Assembly: GCF_900156535.1 (NCBI RefSeq)
Contig: NZ_FTNV01000001.1
Coordinates: 310,001 to 374,000, forward strand
Length of the DNA: 64,000 nucleotides
Direction: 5' to 3'
Source of the DNA: Roseovarius nanhaiticus
GTDB taxonomy: Bacteria > Pseudomonadota > Alphaproteobacteria > Rhodobacterales > Rhodobacteraceae
Below are positions 44,099 to 53,036 of this stretch, in pieces (position 1 is the stretch's first letter; every line of letters starts with the position of its first letter). A program made the position numbers and the translations under genes. The notes beneath the pieces were generated by a model. That model worked only from the letters and a program-made list of their open reading frames with translations. It had not been told where the DNA came from and did no database searches.

Positions 44099-44842
44099 AT
44101 GGAATCTCTCGCGCCCCTGATCGACTGGCTTCGGCCCGACTGGCTGCTGGATCTGGTCGTTCTCAGCGACGATTATTACCGTGGCCGCTACATCGCTGGC
44201 CTCTGGACCACGATCAAGCTGGCGGTGCTGTCGATCATCTTTTCGCTGATCGTCGGCATCATCGGCGCCGCCGTGCAGGGCGCGCCCTCGCGCACGCTGC
44301 GGGTTCTGGTCGGTGCCTTCGTCGCGTTTTTCCGCAATACGCCGCCGCTTGTGCAGCTCTATTTCTTCTATTTCGCCATCGGCACCGTGCTGCGCATTAC
44401 CGGCGAGAACGGGCTGCCGCAGCCTCTGGTCAGCAATTTCGGCTGGGCGGTGATCGCCCTCTCGCTCTTTGCCGGCGCGCTCAATACCGAGATCTTCCGC
44501 GCGGGCATCGAGGCCGTGCCGCGCTCCACCGTCGAGGCCGCCGAGGCGTTGGGATACACGCGCCTTCAGATCTACCGCGAGATCGTGCTGCCGCTGGCCA
44601 TCCGCATTTCGCTCCCTGCGCTGGGAACGAACCTCGTCAACCTCGTCAAGACGACGACGCTGGCCTATGCCATCGCCGTGCCCGAGCTGCTCTATGTCTC
44701 GGCGCAGATCTGGTCCGAGGATCTGAACGTGCGCGAGATGATGAACGTGCTGCTGATCTCCTACGTCGGCCTCGTCGCCGTGCTGGTCTGGGTGCTGCAC
44801 CGCTGGGAAAAGGTCCTGCGCATTCCGGGGTATGGCGAATGA
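44099..44842 (+). CDS. Polar amino acid-type ABC importer, permease 1
   Basis: The 247-residue HisQ/HisM-family permease has about five helices, beginning 'GLWTTIKLAVLSIIFSLIVGIIGAAVQG'. It has the family motif 'FFRNTPPLVQLYFFYF' near residue 82 and the EAA loop 'TVEAAEALGYTRLQIYREIVLPLAIRISLP'. It forms a heterodimer with the permease encoded at 45054. The 211-base gap that follows is unusually long for such an operon and contains a strong hairpin. Confidence 0.92.
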   Translation: MESLAPLIDWLRPDWLLDLVVLSDDYYRGRYIAGLWTTIKLAVLSIIFSLIVGIIGAAVQGAPSRTLRVLVGAFVAFFRNTPPLVQLYFFYFAIGTVLRITGENGLPQPLVSNFGWAVIALSLFAGALNTEIFRAGIEAVPRSTVEAAEALGYTRLQIYREIVLPLAIRISLPALGTNLVNLVKTTTLAYAIAVPELLYVSAQIWSEDLNVREMMNVLLISYVGLVAVLVWVLHRWEKVLRIPGYGE

Positions 44843-44895
44843 GGACGGTTGCCCACTCACCGACGCCCGGAATCAAGCGCGCAGCGCGCCGGGCG

Positions 44896-44925
44896 AGCGC
44901 CGGCCCGTTCCGGCGGGCTGGCGCT
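44896..44925 (+). promoter_or_regulatory. Hairpin in the gap between the two amino acid permease genes
   Basis: Twelve pairs (AGCGCCGGCCCG with CGGGCTGGCGCT, one G-T) close a six-base loop within the 44843-45053 gap. It is followed by TT only. It may slow or process the transcript. The rest of the gap shows no gene. Confidence 0.5.
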
Positions 44926-45053
44926 TTGGCCACCGCGCGCGCCGCATGCGGGATGGACGGACTTGGCCGGTATAAAGCGCACAGAACTGCCGTTGCAGCG
45001 CCACCCCACGGGCCAACGCCCGCCCTCCGGTCCGCCCGGACGCGAGCCACACC

Positions 45054-45917
45054 ATGATCCATCAGCCTGCCAAAATCCGCGGCGCCCTCCCGGTCCTGCA
45101 CCCGATGCGCATCCGCCCCGAGCCGTTGCCGCTGGCCGAGCGCATCCTGAACCCCTGGACAGCCACCGCGCTCCTCCTTGCGCTGGCTTATATCCTCATC
45201 TCCCCCGCCTTTGCCCAAGACGGCGCCGAGGGACGCGAGAGCATCGTCTCGATCCTTCTCGAATGGACGCCCACCCTCGCGGGGGGCTTCGGCTTCAACG
45301 TGCTCATCTCGATCATGTCGATGGCGATCGGCACCGTGCTGGGCGTCATCCTCGGTGTGCTTCAGGTCTCACCCTTCCGGCCCATCCGCAGCATCGCCTG
45401 GCTCGTCACGCAGTTCTTCCGCAACTCGCCCTGGCTGGTGCTGCTGTTCTACTGCATCCTGCTGATCCCCTTCCAGATCGAGATCGGCGAGACGACCATT
45501 CCCTTTCCCGGCTGGATCAAGGCGACCATCGGCCTGTCGCTGCCGGTCATGGCCTATATGTCCGAATACATGCGCGGCGCGATCCTCTCTATCCCGACGG
45601 GCCAATGGGAATCGGCCGAATCCCTCGGCTTCACCCGCCGCCAGATCATGACGGACGTGATCCTGCCGCAGACGGTCAAGCGCGTGCTGCCCTCCTGGAT
45701 GAACCTCTACGCCGTGCTGACCATGGCGACGCCGCTCGTGTCGATCATCGGCATCAGCGACGTGATGACCCTCACCCGCGCCGCCCTCAGCGCCGAGGGG
45801 CGGGTGGATCTGCTGATCCCGATGTATCTCTACATCCTCAGCTGGTTCTTCATCTACTGCTACCCGATCAGCGCCGCCACGCGGCGGCTCGAGCGCAAAT
45901 TCTCGGTGAACACATGA
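45054..45917 (+). CDS. Polar amino acid-type ABC importer, permease 2
   Basis: The 287-residue HisM-like permease starts with a long N-terminal region and a first helix 'TATALLLALAYILISPAFAQ'. 'FFRNSPWLVLLFYCILL' and the EAA loop 'ESAESLGFTRRQIMTDVILPQTVKRVLP' are clear. An internal ATG at 45105 (MRIRPEPL) is a possible start, since no strong ribosome site precedes 45054. Its stop overlaps the ATPase start by ATGA. Confidence 0.9.
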   Translation: MIHQPAKIRGALPVLHPMRIRPEPLPLAERILNPWTATALLLALAYILISPAFAQDGAEGRESIVSILLEWTPTLAGGFGFNVLISIMSMAIGTVLGVILGVLQVSPFRPIRSIAWLVTQFFRNSPWLVLLFYCILLIPFQIEIGETTIPFPGWIKATIGLSLPVMAYMSEYMRGAILSIPTGQWESAESLGFTRRQIMTDVILPQTVKRVLPSWMNLYAVLTMATPLVSIIGISDVMTLTRAALSAEGRVDLLIPMYLYILSWFFIYCYPISAATRRLERKFSVNT

Positions 45918-46675
45918 GCGAGGCCCCCATGACCTGGACCCCCGACCAGCCCATCGTATCGCTGAAGGACGTGCACAAGTCCTTCGGCCCGACCGAGGTG
46001 CTGCGCGGCGTCAGCCTCGACGTAATGAAGGGCGAGGTGATCTGCATCATCGGCCCCTCGGGTTCGGGCAAATCGACCCTGATCCGCTGCATCAACGCGC
46101 TGAACGACATCCAGAAGGGCTCGATCACCGTCGAGGGGCTGGAGGTGAATGACCCCCAACTCGACAAGCTGGCGCTGCGCAAGAAGGTCGGGATGGTGTT
46201 CCAGCAATACAATCTCTTCCCGCACAAGACCGCGCTGCAGAACGTGATGATGGCCCCCATAAAGGTGCTGCGCCAGAACCGCGCGGACGTCGAGGCGCGC
46301 GCCCGCAAGCTGATTGCCAAGGTGCGGCTGGAGGGCAAGGAAGACGCCTATCCCGGCGAGCTTTCGGGCGGCCAGCAACAGCGCGTCGCCATCGCGCGCA
46401 GCCTCGCGATGAACCCCGACGTGATGCTGTTCGACGAGGTGACGGCGGCGCTCGACCCCGAGACGGTCAAGGAGGTGCTGACCACGATCAAGGATCTGGC
46501 CGCCGACGGCATGACCTGCATCCTCGTCACGCACGAGATGGGCTTCGCGCGCGAGATCGCCGATTGCATCTATTTCACCGATCGCGGCGTCATCGTGGAA
46601 TCCGGCCCGCCCGCGACGTTCTTCGACAATGCGCAGGATCCCCGGACGCAGCAATTTCTCAGCCAGATCCTCTAG
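45914..46675 (+). CDS. Polar amino acid-type ABC importer, ATP-binding protein
   Basis: The 253-residue ATPase is of the GlnQ/HisP type with Walker A 'GPSGSGKSTLIRCINAL', signature 'LSGGQQQRVAIARSL', Walker B 'VMLFDEVTAALDPETVKEV' and H-loop 'VTHEMGFAREIAD'. There is no TOBE domain, as is normal for amino acid importers. It is the last gene of the 43223-46675 operon. A frame reaching back to 44849 is an antisense-like artefact across the permease gene. No terminator hairpin is obvious in the 219-base gap that follows. Confidence 0.94.
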   Translation: MSEAPMTWTPDQPIVSLKDVHKSFGPTEVLRGVSLDVMKGEVICIIGPSGSGKSTLIRCINALNDIQKGSITVEGLEVNDPQLDKLALRKKVGMVFQQYNLFPHKTALQNVMMAPIKVLRQNRADVEARARKLIAKVRLEGKEDAYPGELSGGQQQRVAIARSLAMNPDVMLFDEVTAALDPETVKEVLTTIKDLAADGMTCILVTHEMGFAREIADCIYFTDRGVIVESGPPATFFDNAQDPRTQQFLSQIL

Positions 46676-46894
46676 CGCCATGACCCACAGCAACGCCGCA
46701 GCCTCGCCGAACGAAGCCTAGGTCGCGGCGCGCACAGGCCGAGATCGCCGCCGATGACGGGGTACTGTGCCGGCGTGATCTTCGAAACGTGTTGATCCGT
46801 ACGGCGGAGCCGCTCAGCTGTCCTCTGGACTGTTCCAAGGCAATGGAACAACCATGCGCCTTCGTGGTTGATGCGCAGTGACAAGGACCGCAGC

Positions 46895-47833
46895 ATGACC
46901 GCCGAAGATACTCACCCCAGCCCGCCGCGGATCTGCGTTCTGATGAACGCCGGATCCGGCAAACGCGATGCAACCCGCGCGCGCACCCGGATCGAAGCGG
47001 CCTTTGCCGAAGCAGGCATAGCCGCCGAGATCCGCAAGCTGGGCAAGGGCAATCAGATCCAAAGGGCGGCACGAGAGGCCATCAAGGATGGCTTTGAGAT
47101 CATCGTGGCGGCGGGCGGCGACGGCACCATCGCCGGGATCGCGGGCGTGCTGCAGGGCAGTGGCGTGACCATGGGGATCATCCCACTGGGCACGTTCAAC
47201 TATTTCGCACGCTCCCTCGACATCCCCGAGGACGCGGCCGAGGCGGCCAAGCTGATCACCGGCGGCGCGCCGCGCGGCGTGCGCATCGGTTCGATCAACG
47301 GGCGCACGTTCCTCAACAATGCCAGCCTCGGGGCTTATCCCGCCATCCTGCGCACCCGCGAGGAGACGTATCGCAAATGGGGCCGCAGCCGGATCGCCGC
47401 CTATTGGTCGGTGCTGGTGACGCTGGCGACCCTGCGCAAGCCTTTGCGTCTGACGATTGAAACGGACGGCCATAGCAGCACCCACCGCACCCCGCTGGCC
47501 TTTGCGGTGAACAACGCCTTTCAGCTGCGCCAGATGGGGCTGGAGGGTGAAGAGCACATCGCTCAAGGGCATCTGGCCCTCTTTGTTGCGCCCGATACCG
47601 GACGCTGGGGCATGATCAAGAACGCCCTCGCGCTGGCCGTGGGCCGCGCGCAGCGTGACGTGCAGTTTCAGTTGATCGCGGGCCGCCGCATGACCATCGA
47701 AGCCAAGCGCAGCCCCCGCGATGTCGCCTGCGATGGCGAGCGGGCGCGGATGCGCGCGCCGTACACGCTGGAGGCCATCGAAGGCGAGCTGACCGTGATC
47801 GTGCCCGAAGCGCGGCAGGATGGCACGCGGTGA
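46895..47833 (+). CDS. Diacylglycerol kinase-family lipid kinase (YegS-like)
   Basis: The 312-residue protein has the DAGK catalytic start 'RICVLMNAGSGKRDATRAR' and the nucleotide-binding motif 'IIVAAGGDGTIAGIAGVLQG' near residue 70. It also has 'MGIIPLGTFNYFARSLDIPEDAAEAA' and a C-terminal beta-sandwich typical of YegS/DgkB. The ATG at 46895 follows AAGGA; upstream TTG/ATG codons at 46868 and 46871 are less well placed. The next gene begins in a GTGA overlap, so a lipid kinase and a phosphoesterase are co-expressed. The lipid substrate is unknown. Confidence 0.88.
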   Translation: MTAEDTHPSPPRICVLMNAGSGKRDATRARTRIEAAFAEAGIAAEIRKLGKGNQIQRAAREAIKDGFEIIVAAGGDGTIAGIAGVLQGSGVTMGIIPLGTFNYFARSLDIPEDAAEAAKLITGGAPRGVRIGSINGRTFLNNASLGAYPAILRTREETYRKWGRSRIAAYWSVLVTLATLRKPLRLTIETDGHSSTHRTPLAFAVNNAFQLRQMGLEGEEHIAQGHLALFVAPDTGRWGMIKNALALAVGRAQRDVQFQLIAGRRMTIEAKRSPRDVACDGERARMRAPYTLEAIEGELTVIVPEARQDGTR

Positions 47834-48651
47834 TCGCCCGCCGCATCATCCATCTGTCCGACCTGCATTTTGGACGCGCCCGCCCCGAATTGCTGAGGCC
47901 GCTCATCGACGAGGTGAACACGCTGGCCCCGGATCTGGTCGCCATTTCCGGCGATCTCACACAGCGCGCCCGCTCGGCCCAGTTTCGCGAGGCGCGAGAC
48001 TTCATTGAGGCGCTGAAGGCCCCCGTGCTGGTAGTGCCCGGCAATCATGACATCCCGCTGCATAATCCGGTCGGGCGTATCCTGCGCCCTTGGCGCAACT
48101 ATCACCGCATCATCGGCACGGATCTGGAGCCGAAATACAGCGATGACGGGATGGTTGTTCTGGGCGTCAATACCGTCAACCGCTTTGCCCATCAAAGCGG
48201 AAGCTTCAGCCGCGCCGCCCTTGCGCGGGCAGAGCAGGCATTCAAAGAGGCAGGCGCGCGCACGCGCATCATCGTGGCGCATCACCCGCTGGAGCAGCGC
48301 CCGAGCGACACCAAAAGGCCCACGCGCGGCGCGAACCGTGCCGTTGATCGTCTGGCAGAGCTGGGCACGGACATCATCCTGACCGGGCATCTGCACAGCT
48401 GGCGCGCCGAGCTTTTTGCGTCTCGCAGTGGGCGGCGCGGCGTGCTTCAACTGCATGCGGGAACGGGCCTGTCGACCCGTCTGCGTGGGGAGGAAAACGA
48501 TTTCAATCTGATCGACGCAGCACCGCAAGCCATAACCGTAACGCGCTATGCCGCGGGCGCGGGCGATGCAGGTTTTGCCCCCGTGACGCGCCGCCATTTC
48601 GCCTCGGATGATGCGGGCGGCTGGGCCGCGCTGCCCGCGCCGCTGCGCTGA
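47830..48651 (+). CDS. Calcineurin-like metallophosphoesterase
   Basis: The 273-residue enzyme has all five metal-binding blocks: 'HLSDLHFGR', '[10 protein letters not shown]', 'VPGNHDIPL', 'IVAHHPLEQ' and 'LTGHLHSWR'. It resembles CpdA-like phosphodiesterases. The start is a GTG inside the stop of the lipid kinase gene (GTGA). No signal peptide is seen. The substrate is not evident; lipid, nucleotide or phosphodiester hydrolysis are all possible. Confidence 0.9.
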   Translation: MIARRIIHLSDLHFGRARPELLRPLIDEVNTLAPDLVAISGDLTQRARSAQFREARDFIEALKAPVLVVPGNHDIPLHNPVGRILRPWRNYHRIIGTDLEPKYSDDGMVVLGVNTVNRFAHQSGSFSRAALARAEQAFKEAGARTRIIVAHHPLEQRPSDTKRPTRGANRAVDRLAELGTDIILTGHLHSWRAELFASRSGRRGVLQLHAGTGLSTRLRGEENDFNLIDAAPQAITVTRYAAGAGDAGFAPVTRRHFASDDAGGWAALPAPLR

Positions 48652-48713
48652 CTTGCACTCGGGCTCTCGCGCGCCCACCTAAGATGCAACACGCCGGCCA
48701 AGGAACCCTACCA

Positions 48714-49712
48714 ATGCGCTACTCCGTTCTCGATCTCGCGCCCGTCCCAGACGGGCAGGACGCCCGCACCGCCATCGCCAATTCCGTGGCGCTGGCCAAG
48801 GCTGCCGAGGGCTGGGGGTATCACCGCTACTGGTTGGCTGAGCATCACAACATGCCCGGCATCGCCAGCGCCGCCACATCGGTGCTGATCGGCCATATCG
48901 CGGATGCCACCCGGACCATGCGCATCGGGGCAGGGGGCATTATGCTGCCCAACCACGCGCCTCTGGCGATTGCCGAGCAGTTCGGCACGCTGGCCACCAT
49001 TCATCCGGGCCGTATTGATCTGGGTCTTGGCCGCGCGCCCGGTGGCGATATGGCCGTCGCCCGCGCCCTGCGCCGCGGGCTGGAGCAGGACCGTTTTCCG
49101 GAGGATGTGATGGAGCTGATCCATTACCTCGGAGACGCGCGCCCCGGCGCACCCGTGGCCGCGCATCCCGGGCAGGGCACCCATGTGCCTGTCTGGATCT
49201 TGGGCAGCAGCCTTTACGGCGCGCAATTGGCCGCGCATCTGGGCCTCCCTTATGCCTTCGCCTCGCATTTCGCGCCCGATGCGCTGGACCAGGCGGTCGA
49301 GATCTACCGGGACCGGTTCGAGCCGTCCGAGCATTTGGAGCGGCCCTATTTCATGCTGGCCGCCAACGTCTTTGCCGCCGAGACCGACGCCGAGGGTGCG
49401 CGCCTGCGCAGCTCGATGCAGCAGGCTTTCGCCAATCTGCGCACGGGCAAGCCCGGCAAGCTGCCCGCGCCGGTGGATGATATCGAGGCGGTGATCGGCC
49501 CGGACATGACGCGCATGGTGAACCACGCACTGCGCGTCACGGCGACGGGTAGCAAAACATCCGTGCGCGCCGCCCTTTCCGAGATGCAGGCGCGTTATGC
49601 ACCGGATGAATTGATCCTGACGGGCCAGATCCATGATCCCGGCGCTCGGCAGCGGTCCTTCCAGATCGCCGCCGAGGTCCTGTCGGACATGGCCGAGGCC
49701 AAGGCAGCCTAG
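48714..49712 (+). CDS. LLM-class flavin-dependent monooxygenase-like protein
   Basis: The 332-residue protein is a bacterial luciferase-like flavoprotein of the YhbW type ('[52 protein letters not shown]' region). It also has '[24 protein letters not shown]', diagnostic for that subfamily. The start at 48714 has AAGGAA upstream. Its last four bases overlap the convergent cytochrome gene. The substrate is unknown. Confidence 0.9.
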   Translation: MRYSVLDLAPVPDGQDARTAIANSVALAKAAEGWGYHRYWLAEHHNMPGIASAATSVLIGHIADATRTMRIGAGGIMLPNHAPLAIAEQFGTLATIHPGRIDLGLGRAPGGDMAVARALRRGLEQDRFPEDVMELIHYLGDARPGAPVAAHPGQGTHVPVWILGSSLYGAQLAAHLGLPYAFASHFAPDALDQAVEIYRDRFEPSEHLERPYFMLAANVFAAETDAEGARLRSSMQQAFANLRTGKPGKLPAPVDDIEAVIGPDMTRMVNHALRVTATGSKTSVRAALSEMQARYAPDELILTGQIHDPGARQRSFQIAAEVLSDMAEAKAA

Positions 49713-50305
49713 CTGCTGGGGCAGGCGGCCCCGGCGTCGATCCACGCTTGGGTCAATTCCCCAAAGCGTTCCTGACTGCCCGGCGCAGGCTCGCGCCCCT
49801 CGCCCGGCTCCCACCCCCAGCCGACGAGGCCATCATTGGCGTTGTGGTCATGCAACTCGGCCAAGCTGCGCCCGCCATTGCGCTCGGGGTCTTTGATCTG
49901 CGCGCAGATCTCGGGCAGGGTCAGCCCGATCCATCCCATCGAGATGGGCGCCAAATGCCAAGGCGCATGGCCGGGCACCGATCCTTGGGCGCCGACATAT
50001 TCGACATTCTCGGCGCCATGGCAGGTGCTGCACCGCATGCCCGTGGCGCCGAACCCGCCCTGCCCGCGCACCACTGGCGGCTGATGCAGGGCCAGATCAT
50101 CGCCTTGACGCGGTGTGCCATCGACCGGGTGACAGTTCAGACAGCGCGGATGCTGCAAAACCTTGCCCATCTCGGTAAAGATCGCGGCCGAGCGTTCGGC
50201 ATCGTCCGTGATCGCGGCGAAGCTGTCCGGCGCAGCCAGATCTTCGGCAAAGGCGGGCAGGGCCACGAAGGGCAGGGCAATCAGGGTTTTCACAAAATAC
50301 CGCAT
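49709..50305 (-). CDS. Dihaem cytochrome c of the isoquinoline oxidoreductase operon
   Basis: The 198-residue secreted protein has a signal peptide ([20 protein letters not shown]) and two haem-binding motifs, C55-x2-C58-H59 ('CLNCH') and C92-x2-C95-H96 ('CSTCH'). Its start shares one base with the stop of the large molybdoenzyme subunit (TGATG), so it is made with it. It likely takes electrons from the enzyme in the periplasm. A start at 50365 would lie inside the large-subunit gene. Confidence 0.88.
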   Translation of the reverse strand: MRYFVKTLIALPFVALPAFAEDLAAPDSFAAITDDAERSAAIFTEMGKVLQHPRCLNCHPVDGTPRQGDDLALHQPPVVRGQGGFGATGMRCSTCHGAENVEYVGAQGSVPGHAPWHLAPISMGWIGLTLPEICAQIKDPERNGGRSLAELHDHNANDGLVGWGWEPGEGREPAPGSQERFGELTQAWIDAGAACPSS

Positions 50306-52467
50306 CACACAGCCCCCCGCGCAAAGGGCAACCTGTAAGGCATCTTGCCCGTCAGCGCGCGCCACGCATTGGCGACGGCGGGCGCGATGGGCGGTGTGCC
50401 CGGCTCGCCCACGCCCGTCGGGTCCGCATCGCTTTGCAGGATCGATACTTCGATTTCCGGCATCTCGTTTATCCTCAGCATTGGGTAGGTGTCGTAATTG
50501 GCCTGCTCGACGCGGCCTCCCTCACCCAGCGTGATCTCGTCATGCAGGATCGCGCCAAGGCCAAAGCCGATGCCACCTTCCATCTGGGCGCGCACGACGT
50601 CCGGTGTCACGGCGAGGCCGCAATCAATAGCGCACCAGACGCGGGTGACGTGGGGCATGCCGCCCCGGTCCTCGACCTGCGCGATCTGCGCGACGTAGCT
50701 GCCAAAACTGCGCACCACGGCGACGCCCATGCGGCTGTCGCCCATGCCGGGGCCGGACCATCCGGCCATTTCGGCCACACGTTGCAGCACGGCGGCATCG
50801 CGGGGCCGGTCCTCGCGCATCAGGGCAAGGCGGCCCTCGACCGGATCGCGCCCGGCCGCTTGCAGCACCTGATCGAGAAACGTCTCGACCGCGTAGGCCG
50901 TATGCGTATGCCCGACCGAGCGCCACCAGAGGGTCGGCACGCCGCCCTGCATCTGTGCCCAGCTGAGACGGCTGTTCGGCAGATCATAGGGCAGATCGTT
51001 TGACCCCTCATAGGCGGTCGGGTCCAGACCGTCTTTCATCATCATCGCAAAAGGCGTGTCCGCGATGATCGACTGGTTCGCGACGGTGTTCAGCCAGCCG
51101 GTGATATTGCCATCCGCGTCCAGCCCCGCCTTGAGGTGGTGCGCCGTCAGCGGGCGATAATAGCCCACCTGCATTTCATTCTCGCGGGTATAAACCAGCT
51201 TGTAGGCGCCGGGCCCGGCGGCCTTGGCGACATGCGCAAGCTCGGCAGCGAAATGGCTGTCGGGTGTGGCGCGGCGGCCAAAGCTGCCCCCCGCATACAT
51301 CGTGTGCATTTCTATCGTGCTCGACTCAATGCCCAGAACGCCGCCCATCGTCTGGCGGCTGATGGTGGGGATCTGCTCGCCGGCCCAAACTTCGGCGCCG
51401 TCCTCGCGCAGTTCGATCACGCCGTCCAGCGGCTCGAGCGCGGCATGGGCGAGATAGGGAAAGAGGTAATCGGCCTCGATCACCTGCGCCGAGTTTTCCA
51501 GCGCGGTATCGATATCGCCTTCGGCCTCGACCACCTTGGCGGACTTCCGCGCCGCCTCGGCAAAGGTGCGGGCGATTTCGTCCGACGACCGGGTCTCGGC
51601 GCCGCTTTCGTCCCATTGCACAATCACGGCATCACGGCCTTTGAAGGCGGCGTAAGTATTGGCGCCAGAGACGGCGATACCGGACGGCACCTGACGGACG
51701 GCATTCACGCCGGCGATTTTCAACGCGGCACTATCGTCAAAGGAGGCCACCGTCGCCCCGAATTTGGGCGGATGGACCATGGCGACGACCTGCATGCCGT
51801 CCCGCATCACGTCGATCGAAAATTGCGCGCTGCCGTTCGATTTGGTTTCGGCATCAAGCCGCGTGACACCTTCGCCGCCGATCAACGTAAATTCGGCGGG
51901 ATCCTTGAGCGCCGGATTTTCGGGCACCGGCATCCCTGCCGCCGCCTCGGCCAACGCGCCAAAGCCCGAGGATTGCCCGCTGCCCTCATGCGCCACGACG
52001 CCCTTTGACACGGTGATCTCGCCCGCAGGCACGCCCCACTGCTCCGCAGCAGCGGCCACCAGCATCGCGCGCGCCGCGGCGCCCGCTTGCCGCATCGTCA
52101 TGTAGCTGTTCGACAGGCCCGTGGAGCCGCCCGTGCCCTGCACGCCGAAGGCGGTGTTGACGTAAAGGCTGGGATCGACGGGCGCCTGCTCGGCCCGCAT
52201 CTGGGACCAGTCGGCGTCCATCTCCTCGGCCACGAGGATGGGCAGGCCGGTGTTGGCGCCTTGCCCGATCTCGATATGCTTGACCAGAACGGTCACTGTG
52301 TCGTCGGGCGCGATGCGCACGAAGGCATTGGGCGCAGAGCCATCCTCGGCCACGCTGGCGCGGGCCTTGGGGGCCAGATACATGCCCAGGATCAGACCGG
52401 CGGATCCGGTCAGAAAGCCGCGGCGCGTAGGGCGCGGGGTGGTGAGTGATTTGAGGCTCGGATGCAT
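50305..52467 (-). CDS. Isoquinoline 1-oxidoreductase-like molybdenum subunit (IorB family)
   Basis: The 720-residue protein begins with a twin-arginine signal ('[19 protein letters not shown]'). The aldehyde oxidase/xanthine dehydrogenase-type molybdopterin-binding body follows, with '[28 protein letters not shown]' and '[25 protein letters not shown]'. A second such domain includes '[16 protein letters not shown]', '[22 protein letters not shown]' and '[30 protein letters not shown]'. It hydroxylates an N-heterocycle or aldehyde in the periplasm; isoquinoline is only the family name. It lies three bases after the iron-sulfur subunit and overlaps the cytochrome gene. Confidence 0.9.
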   Translation of the reverse strand: MHPSLKSLTTPRPTRRGFLTGSAGLILGMYLAPKARASVAEDGSAPNAFVRIAPDDTVTVLVKHIEIGQGANTGLPILVAEEMDADWSQMRAEQAPVDPSLYVNTAFGVQGTGGSTGLSNSYMTMRQAGAAARAMLVAAAAEQWGVPAGEITVSKGVVAHEGSGQSSGFGALAEAAAGMPVPENPALKDPAEFTLIGGEGVTRLDAETKSNGSAQFSIDVMRDGMQVVAMVHPPKFGATVASFDDSAALKIAGVNAVRQVPSGIAVSGANTYAAFKGRDAVIVQWDESGAETRSSDEIARTFAEAARKSAKVVEAEGDIDTALENSAQVIEADYLFPYLAHAALEPLDGVIELREDGAEVWAGEQIPTISRQTMGGVLGIESSTIEMHTMYAGGSFGRRATPDSHFAAELAHVAKAAGPGAYKLVYTRENEMQVGYYRPLTAHHLKAGLDADGNITGWLNTVANQSIIADTPFAMMMKDGLDPTAYEGSNDLPYDLPNSRLSWAQMQGGVPTLWWRSVGHTHTAYAVETFLDQVLQAAGRDPVEGRLALMREDRPRDAAVLQRVAEMAGWSGPGMGDSRMGVAVVRSFGSYVAQIAQVEDRGGMPHVTRVWCAIDCGLAVTPDVVRAQMEGGIGFGLGAILHDEITLGEGGRVEQANYDTYPMLRINEMPEIEVSILQSDADPTGVGEPGTPPIAPAVANAWRALTGKMPYRLPFARGAV

Positions 52468-52470
52468 GGC

Positions 52471-52932
52471 TTAGCCCTCCAGACTGTCTGAGGCCTGGCG
52501 GATCGCCTGGCGGATACGGGCATAGGTCGCGCAGCGGCAGACATTGCCGCCCATCGCGTTGTCGATGTCCTCATCGGTGGGTTTCGGGATCTCGCGCAAA
52601 AGGGCGGTGGCCGAGACGACCTGCCCCGATTGGCAATAGCCGCATTGCGGCACGTTGATATCCACCCAAGCGGCCTTGACCGCCTCGGCCTCGGGGCCGT
52701 CCAGCGCCTCGATGGTCCGGACATCGGCGCCTTCGAGCGTGCCGATGGGGGTGACGCAAGAGCGCTGTGTCATGCCGTCCAGCATGACGGTGCAGGCGCC
52801 GCATTGCGCGATGCCGCAGCCAAACTTGGTGCCGGTCAGGCGCAGCTCATCGCGCAGCGCCCAAAGCAGGGGCATATCGGGATCGGCATCCAGCGTGACG
52901 GGTTTGCCGTTTACGGTAAGTGAAATGGCCAT
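52471..52932 (-). CDS. Isoquinoline 1-oxidoreductase-like 2Fe-2S subunit (IorA family)
   Basis: The 153-residue protein has two [2Fe-2S] sites: '[20 protein letters not shown]' in the plant-ferredoxin-like half, and '[17 protein letters not shown]' and '[15 protein letters not shown]' in the helical half. It passes electrons from the molybdenum subunit. The start at 52932 ([14 protein letters not shown]) has AGGAGAAACC upstream, so the frame back to 52998 is not coding. It has no signal and would be carried out with the twin-arginine partner. Confidence 0.92.
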   Translation of the reverse strand: MAISLTVNGKPVTLDADPDMPLLWALRDELRLTGTKFGCGIAQCGACTVMLDGMTQRSCVTPIGTLEGADVRTIEALDGPEAEAVKAAWVDINVPQCGYCQSGQVVSATALLREIPKPTDEDIDNAMGGNVCRCATYARIRQAIRQASDSLEG

Positions 52933-53036
52933 TGGGGTTTCTCCTCGGGCGTGTGCGACGAAACGTAGCACGGCCCGAGGGGATTGCGACCTGTCCAAGC
53001 GTCAAGATAGGAGGTCTTGCCCGTATCCCTCTGCGC

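Noticed and set aside
42608..44860. A 750-codon minus-strand open frame across the importer genes
   Set aside because: Composition is dominated by Asp, Gln, His and Arg with no domain. Three well-supported transport genes occupy the other strand.
44849..45913. N-terminal extension of the amino acid importer ATPase
   Set aside because: The extension is the +1 frame of the permease gene, full of Pro/Arg/His. The true start is the ATGA overlap at 45914.
46800..46860. TGTTCC/GGAACA stem in the gap before the lipid kinase gene
   Set aside because: Only six pairs with an eight-base loop and no T-run. It is likely to arise by chance.
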